Positions 36,601 to 48,092 of a DNA stretch of 64,000 bases are shown here, in pieces. This stretch comes from Neckera pumila. Its lineage: Eukaryota; Streptophyta; Bryopsida; Hypnales; Neckeraceae. Both the position numbers and the translations under genes were made by a program. The notes beneath the pieces are model-generated. The model was not told where the DNA came from. It made no database searches and worked only from the letters and a program-made list of their open reading frames with translations. Each line of letters begins with the position of its first letter. The first letter of the stretch is position 1. The stretch spans positions 8,057,823 through 8,121,822 of the forward strand of contig OZ018408.1 in NCBI GenBank assembly GCA_963969595.1, read 5' to 3'.

Positions 36601-38083
36601 TAAGAAAATCGGGGAGTAAAGCTTAAGAGAAAATGAATTACCTGACAAGGATGGATTCCTTCATGCAGGGTAGAGAATTTGCAAAAATTCAAAGATGCTG
36701 ATGAGGATTTGGTGCCAGCACTGGTTTGTACTGACCTGGCAGCTCGGGGTTTGGACCTTGTTTGCGATCATGTCATCAACTTCGATTTTCCTCTTAACCC
36801 TGTAAGTCATTCTCTGTAAAAATTATCGTTTTGTATTGTGGTCAGTTCACATATCTATACTAGTTTCTGATCAGCATATTTCCTTTTTCAGCTATGTATG
36901 CATTAGTCTAGTTTCTGTGATTTTCGTTTCAGAGTAAGGTGTGAAACAAGATCTCTTATGCGTAGTTGGATATCTTAGTTGGATCAGCGAGAAATTCGTT
37001 GCAGTGCCCAATGAAGAACATCTGAAAATTTGGCTGTCAATGCCGACTTTGTTATAAAACTCTCTGGTCTCGTGATCCACCGCTGATGTTTTAGAGCATG
37101 TGGCAGATCGATTATTTGCATCGAACTGGGAGGACAGCTCGAATGGGAGCCAAAGGTAGGTTTGCAGGATTGTTTGATTTTGCACTTACTAGTACCATCA
37201 TTGAGAATTTTCGGCTAGTTTGTACGATAACGGCCCATGGGGGATATCCCAGCACACTAGGCTTTCTTCCTCCGTGTCTCGTGATTTGAAGACCCTGCAG
37301 ATGAAGACCTCTGATCTTGGCTTTGAACAGAGTGCTCTTCAAAGACCCTCATTAGTCACAAATCCTATGAAGCGGAGTGAGTACGGTTTTGATAAAGCTG
37401 GAACGACCGTCAGCCTGTGAAGGCCCGTCTAGCTTAGGCTCTAATAAATTGTTTACAGAAAAAGGGTCCGTAGAGGTTGGATCTCATCGTTGCCATTTCA
37501 ATTTTACAAGTATTCTAGGGTCCTATATACTTCATTTAGGACATCGTTCCCTCTCGTACCCTATCGAACGCCAGGTCTGCTCAGCGGATCCTCTGTAGTA
37601 CTCGAGTTCCAGTTATGGGTTTTCAACGTCCTTCAAATTTTTAATTAGTTTTTAATTAATTTTTCCAGGGCTAATATGGCAATCAATTTCTCAGGTATGG
37701 TGACAAGCTTGGTTACAAAGAGGGATCAGACCCTAGCAGTCCAACTGGAGGATGCAATGCGCAGAGGGGAGTCATTGGAAGGTTTGACGAACAGTCGGGA
37801 GAAGCTGGCATCCATAAAAAAGAAAGAGGTAGACGAGAAGCGAAAAGCCAAGGCGAACAAAATGGGTGTGTCATTAAAATATTCCAACACCCAAGGAGGC
37901 AGATCAAAATCCGGTTCACAGCGAGGCACTCGAGGAGCAGCAAGAGAAACTGGCGTAGGTGGCAGCTCAAGGACAAGTAGCAGCGCAAGAACAAGTAGTA
38001 GTAGTAGTAGCTCAAGGCCTGGCAGCAGCTCACGGTCCAGGGGGTCTCCGAGTGCCGGTGGTCTTGCTATGAAGAGAAGGTGA
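33648..38083 (+). CDS. RH39: DEAD-box RNA helicase, chloroplast RH39-like
   Basis: In plants RH39 acts in chloroplast 23S rRNA processing (established for the family, inferred here). Nine exons: 33648-34118, 34575-34670, 35247-35435, 35709-35849, 35991-36131, 36405-36547, 36669-36801, 37107-37155, 37695-38083; all GT-AG, in phase, about 583 residues. The Ser/Arg-rich N-terminus fits a transit peptide. Motifs in order: [11 protein letters not shown] with PTEVQ (Q motif), ASHTGSGKT (I), PTRELAEQ (Ia), GGG, ATPGR (Ib), [10 protein letters not shown] (II), VTAT (III), VMVFCNT (IV), [10 protein letters not shown] (V), [12 protein letters not shown] (VI). Motif III is TAT rather than SAT, as I recall for RH39. 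The tail is a low-complexity Ser/Gly/Arg region (about 37900-38060). An upstream in-frame stretch from 33588 lacks an ATG, so ATG 33648 is chosen; ATG 33675 is an alternative. Confidence 0.95.
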
Positions 38084-38568
38084 AACGATATGGAATTTGC
38101 AGGTTTGTTACCAAATTGGGCAAAACATGATTCCTCTCTACCAAAAATACTTGCCCCTTTCTGGACTTCGGAATGAGATTCTGAAATTGCCCCTTCTGCA
38201 GGCCATCTCTGGCACGCCTTCTTAATGACTTGTTCAATTAGTGTTATTTGAGCTAGCATTTCATTTTATTACTATTCCACTGTATCATGGGCTCTCCTAC
38301 AATAGTTGAGTGCTCTGGTTTTTTAGAACTTAGGAAAGTGAGGTGTTAAGTTGAAGTAAAATTGGAAGCAGACTCTTCCGTTTTTATTTTTTTATTCTGC
38401 TATTTATTTTTTGAAACGAAGGAGTTGTATTCCAAAGTAAACCTGCAATACAGAGCCAAGAACCGAGGCCGGCCAGGGACTGGCAAGCCAGCAACAATTT
38501 ATTTTTTGAAATTTCTATGTATGAGGGAGAGGAGGGGGGACCTCTCCAAGGATACATAACACTCTGAA
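38084..38568. other. 3' flank of the RH39-like gene
   Basis: Probable 3' UTR and spacer; no other gene seen. Confidence 0.5.
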
Positions 38569-38760
38569 CCCCTAAAGACCAATTGTCCATTGGACGAATA
38601 ATTGAAATTCCATGTAGGTTCCCATGAAGTCAGTTCATGTATCTCCTTAGTGGGAATATAATTTTTTTTCCAATTAGGTGTCTGAATTGGAAGTTATGCT
38701 TCTTTGAACTTTTTTGGCAGGTTGGGCAATTTGGGCATCTTATGTATGTACATAACTAAT
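38569..38760 (+). mobile_element. Truncated TTAA-family element
   Basis: Starts CCCCTAAAGACCAATTGTCC after TGAA (a mutated TTAA) and follows the first about 190 bases of copy A ('gaatataattttttttcc', 'aagttatg'). The right end is missing. Confidence 0.5.
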
Positions 38761-38862
38761 AAAATATGGCATACAATATGGCACCTCCAAAAATGTTTTA
38801 GATCCAAATCACATTCTAAGAGGAGTCAAATATTGTTACCAATGTCAAGGTTTCAAACCTTA

Positions 38863-38985
38863 CTAGTGTGTCTTGTGTCATTGTCACAATCAAAATAAAA
38901 ATAAAAGCAATTTTCTAATTTTTTTTATTCATTAAAATTGCAAAATTCAATAACTTTCACACCGCACGTTCAAATGCCCACAATA
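38863..38985 (-). mobile_element. Truncated Helitron-like element, copy 2
   Basis: Has the 3' terminus (CTAG at 38863-38866 read on minus, followed by T) and about 120 bases of the family interior ('ataactttcacaccg..'), then homology stops. Confidence 0.5.
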
Positions 38986-39574
38986 CTGAATTTTGGCAAG
39001 CCAATTGTACCATCATGCTCAAATGTACAAAATTAAATACCATGTGATGGTTAAATCTAATTACAATAAAAATATATCTATTTTCCAAAATTAGGACATT
39101 GTCACCTCAATATGGAATCTTTTATAAAGGGAACTATGAAACTTTTTTGGAGATGCTTGTTGAATATAAGATGTGCATATAGATATTCCCTAAATATTTC
39201 CACAATCAAATTTAAAAAGTTCATCATTAATTGTTTTCAATAAAAATTTATGTAAAATCATGAAAATTGACTTTACAAATTCACCAAAAATGGAGTTTTG
39301 CTTCTTTGAAGTTGAAATTTGGTATGCATGATTGGGACAAAGTAGGATTGCAACGATCCAAGAATCACATAAAAATTATAAAAATAGTGTTTGAAAATGG
39401 GGGCGTTTTTGTGGGAACAAAAGGGCATTGTACAGGTCCCGAGAAGGAATATATACAACTGAAGCGATGAGCAGACTAATGAATGACAAATGTTGGATGA
39501 ATGAGAACTAACGTGCTACAGTAATGATACTAAGGGCTAACGTGGAAGCAGTGGGGTTTGAACGAAATGCTTCA
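38986..39574. other. Spacer, nothing identified
   Basis: AT-rich; no supported gene. Confidence 0.5.
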
Positions 39575-40405
39575 ACACAACAGTCCTTCAACCTGGAAAG
39601 ATGCCCGGTGCTGAGGACTTTGTGCTTGGATCTATTTTGGTACTGTGAATTCAGTCTCACTCCAAGCACTCCTTCCGTTACGGGTGTAAACTGTAAAGGT
39701 AGTCAAGATAAAGGCAGGACTAATTTTTCTCCTCTTTTTGGAAGCATCACGTAATGTTGCTGTTCGGAGCTTGTTGCAGAATTTTCTGGCTTCTACTGTA
39801 CTGAATTTATCTGCTACGTCGTTATACTGGTATCTCTGTTCTAGGAGATGTATTTATGCTCTAAAGTTGGGTAGCAGTAATGTCCTAGGAAGAAGCTCTT
39901 CATGTGCCTCAAGTGGCTCTTCTTTTCAAGGGAATTATATTTTGCTTGTGTGTTTTGTTTTGTTTTTTTCATTTAGGTCGTGCAAGTCCATTGAACAAAT
40001 TTATACATCAATCGTAGGAGGCAGGCCCCAGGTCATCCAGTGCGTTCATTTCCGTGTAGACTGTAGAAAAAGCTGAAGTAACCATTCAAGTCGTCCTCAG
40101 TTTTTTGTTTCATGTATGAGCACGCAGTTGAGTGTTCCATCAAGAGTGGAACGCCAAATGTGTTGCTCTCTTTGTTCGGCATTTCTTGCCACCAGTCCCA
40201 CAACACACATTGGGTAACTTAACCCTGGAAGGATGCGGCTCTCCATGACCAAGGTAGTCACCAAAACACTCCCATTATTGGACGAATAGATGCATTATTC
40301 GTATCTGCAGTTAAGAGTGCAGTCATCCATCGCACCTAAAAGGTCTCTAGGCGTCCTTACAGAGATCATGGCCCTGCAATAGAAATTTACTACACATTGA
40401 AAGTT

Positions 40406-42957
40406 TCAACTGGTTTTATAGAAGGCACTAAAGTCCAGGTTGCACTCAGTTGTGAGGTTCAAAGGAGGAGAGATGTAGAGTCCGTTGAGGAAGAACTTGG
40501 CGAGCTGCCGGTAGAATGCTTCAGTGTAATGGATTCCATCCCAAGATATGTAACTCGCAGGATTGGCACAGGCTGAAAGACCAGGGCAACAGGATCCCAT
40601 ATTCCCGCAGGTAGAAGCCGAGTCGTAATTGTAGGGTCCTCCAGTACCGCAGCAGCTTTGATTTGTGTTGGTAAACCCTATTGCCCAATGTGTCATTTGT
40701 GTCAGCACAATGTCATTCTAGCTTTCATCGATGGAGATACTGATCATTAATTAGCCCTAAGTGCCAAACAAGATCAGAGTAGAAAGTCACTCTGGAATTA
40801 ACTCTCTCAGATGTGTCGCAAACTCGCAATTAGGTCAGCAAACTTTTAAGTATCTATAATAAGTGTAGTTGATAGAGTTCTTACCGTATGTGGCAGGGTT
40901 AGTATAAATCTCGACGGAAGCATTGTAGTTATCGATTATGTGGATCCGGGAATCGGTGAAATTGGCCTGCAACTCGGTTTGCACCTGTTGCAAGGCAACC
41001 CCGTAGGCTCGGTTGATAGCGTTGAGGTCATCCACGCAGTTCAGGGAGTCCCTCGGACGGTTGCCAAATTGATTGAGCTGTGCAGGGCTGCAACCTTGCG
41101 GGGGGACGTTGCCCAAGAAGAAAAGCCTGCCGCCCGAGTTATGGAGTGTCTGCGAAACATCATCAAGACAGCACGGAGATTAGACAAATTCCATCACAAG
41201 AGTCTTATCAACTGTTTCTGTTGGTTATAGGGCTGGAACTGAAACAGCAGTGATTCAGTGCCATTTCAATGTTCTTTTAATCTCTTTCCAATACCAATTC
41301 ATGGCTTTGGTTGGAAGCTTATTTCTGAAACAGTTGATCAATCAATTGGGAATGACTTACTTTTCTGAGTGTCATCACCAAGATCACAAAAAATTTCAAA
41401 CCATGGAGTAGGAGCTATAGGTTGCATTCTATGGCTTGTGGAAAGATGGTAAATTGACGTACAGTGATGGCTTGCTTCACTGCAGCTGCAGCGGCTGGAA
41501 CAAACGCTCCAATGACGACCGCCGACGACAGATTCAGAGCAAGTGTTGCGACGGCAAAGTCGTTGCGACCGATTTCAGGGATGTAGTAAGCGCCTTGGGC
41601 GAATGGGTCGACCAATGGAGGTAGATATGCGGGTAGCAGGATACCAGCAATCGGACCTGCAAGCAAACCACGTATTGCTACGTTAACAATTCTGAAATGT
41701 GAAGAGTACCGTCACCGATCGAGTCATGCTGGAGGTCGACAAAATTTCTTAGTAGTTCCGTGAGTACTGCGAGTCTAGTAAATCTACCATATTAATGAAA
41801 TTCAGCAAGCTGGAGGAAAGTAGGTGCGTCACGGTGCAGATTGAGACCTACATCATGTGTTCTATTTAGTGATATCCATGATTTAATTTACCATCAAAAT
41901 AATGTGCTCCAATAGAACATATACAGTGTGTTGAATTAGCATTAAACCTAGTGTATCACACAATAAACGGTGTAGATAGGTCTTACGAAAGGAGGGGTCG
42001 ATGAAGTCGCTTTTGAATTTAAGGAACTGGTCCACCTGGAGGAGCAAGTAGAAGGGAGTGATGAAATCCGTCGAGTTGGCAGTGGCACCCGAGTATGCGA
42101 AGTTGGTACCCTTGACGTAATTAGCACCGTTCAAGGTGTGCTGGTACGTGCCGAAGAAAGGGAATCTGAACGCTTGAGCTGCAGCAGCGTGCCAATCAAA
42201 TGCTTGCAATTAATGAACGTCACCAACACAATTCACATGATTTTTCCTATTGTGGATCTGGTTAACATGAGGAAGTTAAGAACCAGCCAACCAGCTCCTG
42301 GACCTGATCCTGCCTGGCGAAAAGCTGGAGTGCACTAGACCTGAGCCTGTTTGGTGGATATTCATAAACTCGAATCGAGAAGACAATTATGTAGCAGACA
42401 AGTATCAGTGCCCTACAGACGAGGCAAAGGTTATGAAATGAAGGTAAGAGACCCTATTTGTACCATGTGTCTAATTGTGCCACTTTATAGCCACTGTATA
42501 TCAATAATGTACAGTTGAAATTTTGAAATGTACATTCTTCATACATAGTTGCGCAAATAGGGTCTGCTACCTTTATAACCGTTACCCTAGCCAATGATAG
42601 AATGTCACAATTTGCCTAGTTCGGAATCACAACTAAAATCTTTCATGCATGAAAATTCGTGTATGCTGGATCCAGTTGTGAATTATGAGTAAGCTGCGTA
42701 CCAACGAAATCGACGATGAGGCGGCCATCGGAGAACCGGTTGAGACCAGGCTTGTCACGGAAGGTATACGACTGGCCATAGGGAGCGACGAGTTTGCTTT
42801 GCCTGGGAAACGCGACCTGGGAGTTTCCAGTGTCCGTCAAGGAGGAGCCGAACACGAAGAATGCGATGGGGCACTTGAAGGTTGGCAATGCTTCAGTGAT
42901 GGGCATGAGCATGACATAACTCAATACCAGAAGCAGCAGCAAGCCCTCCATCGCCAT
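40406..42957 (-). CDS. GDSL-type lipase/esterase, copy 2 (altered GDS motif)
   Basis: Inverted duplicate of the gene at 24207. Exons: 42957-42702, 42178-41987, 41656-41463, 41149-40885, 40677-40406. Exons 2-5 have the same lengths as copy 1 (192, 194, 265, 272) and all junctions keep frame; about 392 residues. The first ATG of copy 1 is CTG here, so translation probably starts at the internal ATG 42957 (MAMEGLLLLL), keeping the signal peptide. Block I reads FGSSLTDTGN: the Asp of G-D-S is Ser, while the position of the nucleophile Ser is kept. Block III is IGRNDF and block V DGIHYTEA. Activity may be reduced or altered by the block I change; the intact frame suggests the gene is still under constraint or recently changed. 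Confidence 0.87.
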
Positions 42958-43070
42958 TTTCACCAGCTAACTAGATCTCTGTTTGTGCTTGCACTGGCCA
43001 ATTTCCTGAGCTCAATCGAGAGTGCTAGACAGTCAGAAGCAACTGATGTGCAAATCATTGTTGTGAAGCT

Positions 43071-43078
43071 CATTTATA
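43071..43078 (-). promoter_or_regulatory. TATA box of GDSL gene 2
   Basis: TATAAATG on the minus strand in the same position as TATAAAAG of copy 1, so the core promoter is duplicated with the gene. Confidence 0.55.
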
Positions 43079-43287
43079 GCAGCGATTGGAGCCTGTTGTG
43101 CCAGTTACGACACGTCGTTTCATGATCTATGGCAGTGCCCGCAGATGCGGTGGACTGACACGCGGATCATGCTTTTTGCTGACGGGCAGAACGGCGTGAC
43201 GATTACCTACTACCAGAGCCCGCTCCGATCCACCGAAACCAGCTTACGGATTTGGCCGATTCTAATGTTGCAATTAAAGAGGTAATC

Positions 43288-43391
43288 GGGACACCTGCTG
43301 AACCGACGACCTCGCTCGCCATCGCCGGAGGGAACTGCGGGTTTCCTCATCCGACCCCCTTCTCTGTCGCAACGGATGAACAGCGCGGTGG
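43288..43391. other. GC-rich 104-bp insertion in the GDSL copy 2 upstream region
   Basis: In copy 1 'ggtaatc' and 'attccgagtgagactggc' (complement of 23848-23874) are adjacent. Here the same flanks are separated by about 104 bases of strikingly GC-rich sequence ('cgacctcgctcgccatcgcc', 'ccggagggaactgcgg'). Origin unknown: captured gene fragment, or deletion in copy 1. Confidence 0.55.
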
Positions 43392-45460
43392 ATTGCGAGT
43401 GAGACTGGCATTGAATTTCCAATAGACTATTGGTGCTATTGGTTTCAAAATAGTACCCAATCTTTGTAGAGAGTGCTAACACATGCCATGACCAACTGCC
43501 CTCTGGTGGGAGATAATATTTCGGAATTTTGGAACTGACAACTAGATGACTTGCCGAATGGACTTGACGGAGGCATGCTACAAGATCACGATCACAAGTT
43601 CACTTAGACAGATGGAAACACAGAACTTTTTATACATGGGAATTAGCAGGAATGAGACTGTAGATACTTGTCTTTTTCCCTCAAATAACATTTGTCTTGC
43701 AAATTGTGCATGTCATGCAGCAACAAGGATTCATAGCTTCGGATTAAGCTCGGATTAAGCTTAGTGTGCTTGGAAACGCGGCGCTGTTCTGCAGCGAGCA
43801 CCAACAACACTTACATACTTACAGTGAGCACTGAGTTGGATCAAGAGATCTTAACTCTTACTACCCAATGTATGGGGAGTACCGGCATTTAGTTGCAAGC
43901 TAGCTGGTTGAAATCAGGAATTGCCTAACTGATTTCAAAATCTTCGGAAAAAAATCAACTATTTAGGAGGAAAATCAAAGAATATTCTCTATTTTTTATA
44001 GGTCTAGCCGAGAGAATGATTCAAACAACCGTTTAGCCCAAGAAGATGTAGGATTTTAGCCGGTTGTGCTAAAAATCTCCCCGGATTGTGTTAATACTAC
44101 TAGTACAGTAGCACCTGAATCAGTCAAAACAGGGTTTTTCTGTACGGTAAATTGCCAATAGACTGTAATGGAGGGCCAAGGCTAAAGCTCATCTAGCCTT
44201 GAGGTGTACTCACCTTTGGGAGTTATAGTTGATCATGTACACTATAGCATTCCTTGAGTTCGTTGAAAGAACTCTTATGTGGCAATAAATAGTTGGCACA
44301 TAGAACTCAGAAAAAAAAAGAAGCTAAAGGGTGCAAGAAACATCGGTACTTAATATGTCACATTGAGAGTGATGTACCTTTCCTTTGCAATAAAATTTGA
44401 AGCATGATTGGCATGGATTTGAAATTTTGATTGGAGATGGTTGTCTTGAATATATCTGAACTTCTTGTCTTTTAAAAATAATTAAAAATAATTTTTTATC
44501 TGAACTCAATATTAAATATTTTAGAAAATTAGGAGTACATAAAATCAATTATCTAAAGCAAAAATTTATGTGGTCTTTTCCTACACTAAGCAAACATGTT
44601 CCTACCAAGGAACTTCTAAAAATATATTATATCCTCCATATTTGTGCAAACCGGGCTCCTTTGCACATACACTTTTGAACATTGAAGATGGTTTAAAGCT
44701 CATTCTTTTAAAGAAATCTCTTCATTATAAAGTCCTTCCACATGGCTAATTTTTATTTTGTCAAAAATTAATTTTTCTATTTTTACTAATTAAAATACCA
44801 AAGTGTCTATGTTCTTCAAAAATTTTGGTCACTCTATTTCATGAATAACTTTTGACCTACCTTTTTTTAGGTCTCAAAATTTGGTGATACGTTATTTATA
44901 GTGTTCTAAAAATTATCCTTATTCTATTTTATTTTTAAATATTTTTTTTCCAAAAGGCATACTATAGTGACTGTATTAGCCCAAAAGGTGCAAATCAACA
45001 TGTCATTCTTGCAATCACCTTGAAGATTTCTTTTGTCATTAGACAAGAATACATTTAAACTTTCAAAAAACTTATTGAAAAATCTAAGAGGTATTATGAC
45101 TCTCCTTATAGTAGATTTATAGCCTCTTTTTATTGTTGAAAAAAGGTGAAATTGGTGAATTAAAGGTTCTTCACAAATCCCCAATTCAATATACCTTTCA
45201 AATTTAAGGATATCATATTTATTTTTTGAATTAAGTATTCAATACAATCTAAATATGCTTGCTTCATAAATAAACATAATATTTAGTATGACACAAATAA
45301 TAGAATATAAAAATTGTTTCCACAATGCATATCAAAGAATATGGAACAATCTAGGGCTCTAGGACAAATAGGGAGCATATTAACCACTCATTCAAAAACT
45401 CAATATGTGAGATCTTAGCAAAGCTTCAAATCTCATTTGATCATTTTTTCATTAGTTCAA

Positions 45461-46283
45461 AGGACAATTGGTCAGTGATTATGAAGTAAAAAATGAATAA
45501 ATGTTTTTGAAAATCAAACTCCAACTAGAGATGTTCACCCCTTTTGTAGGGATTTAAAAAATCCCAATTAGATGCCTAGATCAAATGCCAATAATCTAAG
45601 CAATTTGGGCATCTTTTGCTAAATTTCTCATTTACTTCTAAAATTTAGCATGTATGAAAATAATGTGACTATATTCAATTGCCAAAAAAACTACTACTTT
45701 TATTCTATAATCCCATTCTAAGAAGAGTCAAAACTCTACTAACCTTGTGGGCAAGTTAAAAAAATAATAATTCTAACTTGAACTCAATACTTTCAAAGCA
45801 ATTATACTGCTATGTGAGCTTGTAGGTACAAGCTTACAAGCGTTGAACAGGGATTTGTAAGCATTGAGCACAAAATTCCAAAAAAACAATAAGAAACTCA
45901 ATTCAATTTCTAAAATAGACTTTATCCCAAAAATGGTCAAATTTTATTATTTTTAGTAAAATTTGGGACCTATTGTTGTAGACCTATTATCATTACAAGA
46001 AAACTAAGGCCTTGAGAGGCTTGTGAGTTTCCAGACAGTAAAGAACCTTGGCCAAATAAACGGGGAAAAAATAAAATAAAATAAAATTGGGTCAGCAAAT
46101 TGCAAGGCCTGATTTGGTCAAGACAGTTCAATAATATAATTTAGAAAAAATTGAAAAAAATTATTATCATTAAAATAAATAAAGAAATTCAAGAATTCCA
46201 AATCTGATGTAGCTGCAATTAATAATATCCTTGTTAACCCGAATTGTTATCTAATTATTAATTTAGTTATTATTTAATTATTA
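45461..46283. other. Spacer with decayed TTAA-family sequence
   Basis: 45440-45790 resembles 52140-52620 (for example 'gcaatttgggcatcttttgc', 'aaaaaaactactacttttattc') and looks like an old TTAA-family relic without clear ends. The rest is unassigned. Confidence 0.4.
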
Positions 46284-46805
46284 CTAGTGTGCCCTGTGTC
46301 GTTGCCACAACTAAAATCAAAGGAAAAGTAATTTTCTAACTCTCGGTTCCACTCCCAGTTCCACTCCCAGTAGCAAGAACGCCACCAAAATCAAAGTAAA
46401 AGTAATTTTCTAATTTTTTAATCAATAAATACTTTGAAATTCAATAACTTTTGCACCTCCGCTCCAAACGCCACGAAACCAAGTTGGTGCACCCCTCCTC
46501 GGCGAGAGCTTTCCGACGGTACCAAGCACGCGGCCGGGGGACGCACGGTCAGGAAGTTGTCCATGCTACAAACAAAACAAAACAAAACAAAACAAAACAA
46601 AACAAAACAAACAAAACAAACAAACAAACAAACAAACAAACAAACAAACAAACAAACAAACAAACAAACAAACAAACAAACAAACAAACAAACAAACAAA
46701 CAAACAAACAAACAAACAAACAAACAAACAAACAAACAAACAAACAAACAAACAAACAAACAAACAAACAAACAAACAAACAAATAGCCTCATTTAAGGT
46801 ATTGA
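46284..46805 (-). mobile_element. Non-autonomous Helitron-like element, copy 3, with long microsatellite
   Basis: On the minus strand: flanking A, start TCAATACCTTAAATGAGGCT, then a (GTTT)n/(GTTTT)n run, then a GC-rich block shared with copy 5 ('gtccatgctac', 'cgcggccgggggacgcacgg'), and end GTTGTGGCAACGACACAGGG-CACACTAG followed by T. No Rep/Hel coding. Confidence 0.7.
46566..46784. repeat. CAAAA/CAAA microsatellite, about 219 bp
   Basis: First (CAAAA)n from 46566 to about 46620, then (CAAA)n to 46784, nearly uninterrupted. It lies inside the Helitron-like element, near its 5' end. All long ORFs here are translations of this simple repeat. Confidence 0.95.
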
Positions 46806-47097
46806 TTATTGTTAATTTTTTTTTTTAATTTTTTTAATTTTTTTCATTATTTTAAACAAAATTAATATTTTTTTATTGTAGCTAGTATTCATCATTGATG
46901 ATGAATAGGGACCAAAGGGATTGTGAGTTCTATTGCAAGGAACTCATAGCCCTTTTGTGAAGGGAAACAGACCTCCCGAGGGCTAAATTTTTGTAATGCT
47001 TAGGATTCTTCAATGAATACAAAGGGACATAATTTTTTTGTACTGTAGAATTAAGGAAGCACAAAATCCAATGTCCACAAACAATCAACAATGTAGG
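46806..47097. other. Spacer, nothing identified
   Basis: Poly-T rich at 46815-46850; no gene. Confidence 0.5.
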
Positions 47098-47254
47098 TGT
47101 TACGGACGCCGTGTACTTAAGACAACTAGATGTCCTTGAAGGCAAGATCAACTCTTTCATTGCTAGAAAGAGTACAAGAATATATATCTAGAGCAAGAAA
47201 CTAGAATATAAGAGATGTGTTGTCGAGATTGAAGACTACCTCAGCCTCGACTCC

Positions 47255-47262
47255 TATATATA
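47255..47262 (-). promoter_or_regulatory. TATA box inside the LTR
   Basis: TATATATA, just downstream (in LTR orientation) of the HSE-like array. Its position is typical of the U3 promoter. Confidence 0.5.
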
Positions 47263-47273
47263 CAACTATCTAG

Positions 47274-47557
47274 GAAGCTTCTCAAGAAGCTTCATCTATT
47301 TTAGTAAGCTCTTCAAGAGGCTTCTTATTGCTTACAAGTTCTTTAGATCTACGAAGCCTCTTAAGAGGCTTTTTGCTACTAGTAGATACTTTCTTTGATC
47401 TTAGAAGCTTCTTCTAAATAGAAAGTTCCTCAAGATACTTTCTATTGCTTACTAATCCCTTTCTAGACCTCAGAAGCCTTTCAAGAAGCTTCTTACTAAT
47501 AAATTACTTTAAACATCTGAAAAGCTTCTTCTAATTAAGAAGCTCTTTAAAAGCTTC
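47274..47557 (-). promoter_or_regulatory. HSE-like palindrome array (GAAGCTTC) in the LTR
   Basis: Exact GAAGCTTC (GAAnnTTC) occurs at 47274, 47286, 47404 and 47485. Near matches occur at 47317 (GAGGCTTC), 47353 (GAAGCCTC), 47473, 47520 and 47550 (AAAGCTTC). Heat-shock elements are arrays of nGAAn/nTTCn units; heat-responsive plant LTR elements such as ONSEN carry them upstream of TATA. Heat response here is inference. Confidence 0.5.
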
Positions 47558-47597
47558 CTATTACATACAGAGGGGTCTAAGGTGCATGTCTGTGACA

Positions 47598-48092
47598 TCA
47601 CCCCATTTCTAGCAACAAGTTCTAATAAGAGTCTAAATCTTGCCCATCTCAAGAAATTCAAGAATTCTTTTGATGGTGCGTGCTACATATGTAGTCTGTT
47701 CAATCTTAGGCAAAGAATGAACAGGGCCTTTTAACCATTGTTGATGACCCGGACTTCCTTCTATTGGAAGAACCATGCAAAAGTAGTATTCTTTGTTAAG
47801 TCCTTCAAAACATCCTTTAAAGAACACTTTGCGACCTCCAAGTTCCAAGCTTCTATGTTGTAGCAAAAATACTAAGGCTTGAGCATTGTCTTGAAGATTT
47901 CCAAGCCAAAGTTGGTCTAAGCGAGGTCTTTTCCGTTGCTTGGAAGGTCTTGCTTCTTTTTGAGGGTGTCTTTGTAGTGGCAAAGGATCCAAGCGTTGGA
48001 GCGGTTGGTTTGGTAATTGTGATAAAGAGAGCTCAAGTTCAGCCTTTGGTTGAGGTTCTGAATCTAATGATTCTCTAAAAACTCTCTAGTTA
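47598..48092 (-). mobile_element. Residual internal region upstream of the LTR
   Basis: A 119-codon minus ORF (47992-47633) runs toward the LTR and ends LEFLEMGKI. No protein family is recognised. By position it may be the end of the retroelement's coding region, but host sequence cannot be excluded. Confidence 0.3.

Larger units (their letters stand above)
39575..45460 (-). repeat. Right arm of the large inverted duplication
   Basis: Reverse-complement counterpart of 20640-27595 (landmarks given there). It starts exactly where the left arm ends in the 3' flank of the SP1-like gene ('ccttcaacctggaaagatgc' shared). It lacks the TTAA element of the left arm and has a GC-rich 104-bp insertion at 43288-43391. 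Confidence 0.85.
47098..47597 (-). mobile_element. LTR (500 bp) of a minus-strand LTR retroelement
   Basis: Read on the minus strand it begins TGTCACAGAC at 47597 and ends GTCCGTAACA at 47098: TG..CA with an imperfect 10-bp terminal inverted repeat. A purine-rich stretch (gaaatggggtga) lies directly before it, as expected for a polypurine tract upstream of a 3' LTR. It contains a palindrome array (47274-47557), a TATATATA box (47262-47255) and, further on, a plausible R/U5 part. No second LTR was found in the window. Confidence 0.65.

Noticed and set aside
46418..46828. Four long overlapping ORFs on both strands (CLFV and QTNK repeats)
   Set aside because: They are translations of the CAAA/CAAAA microsatellite, which has no stops in several frames.
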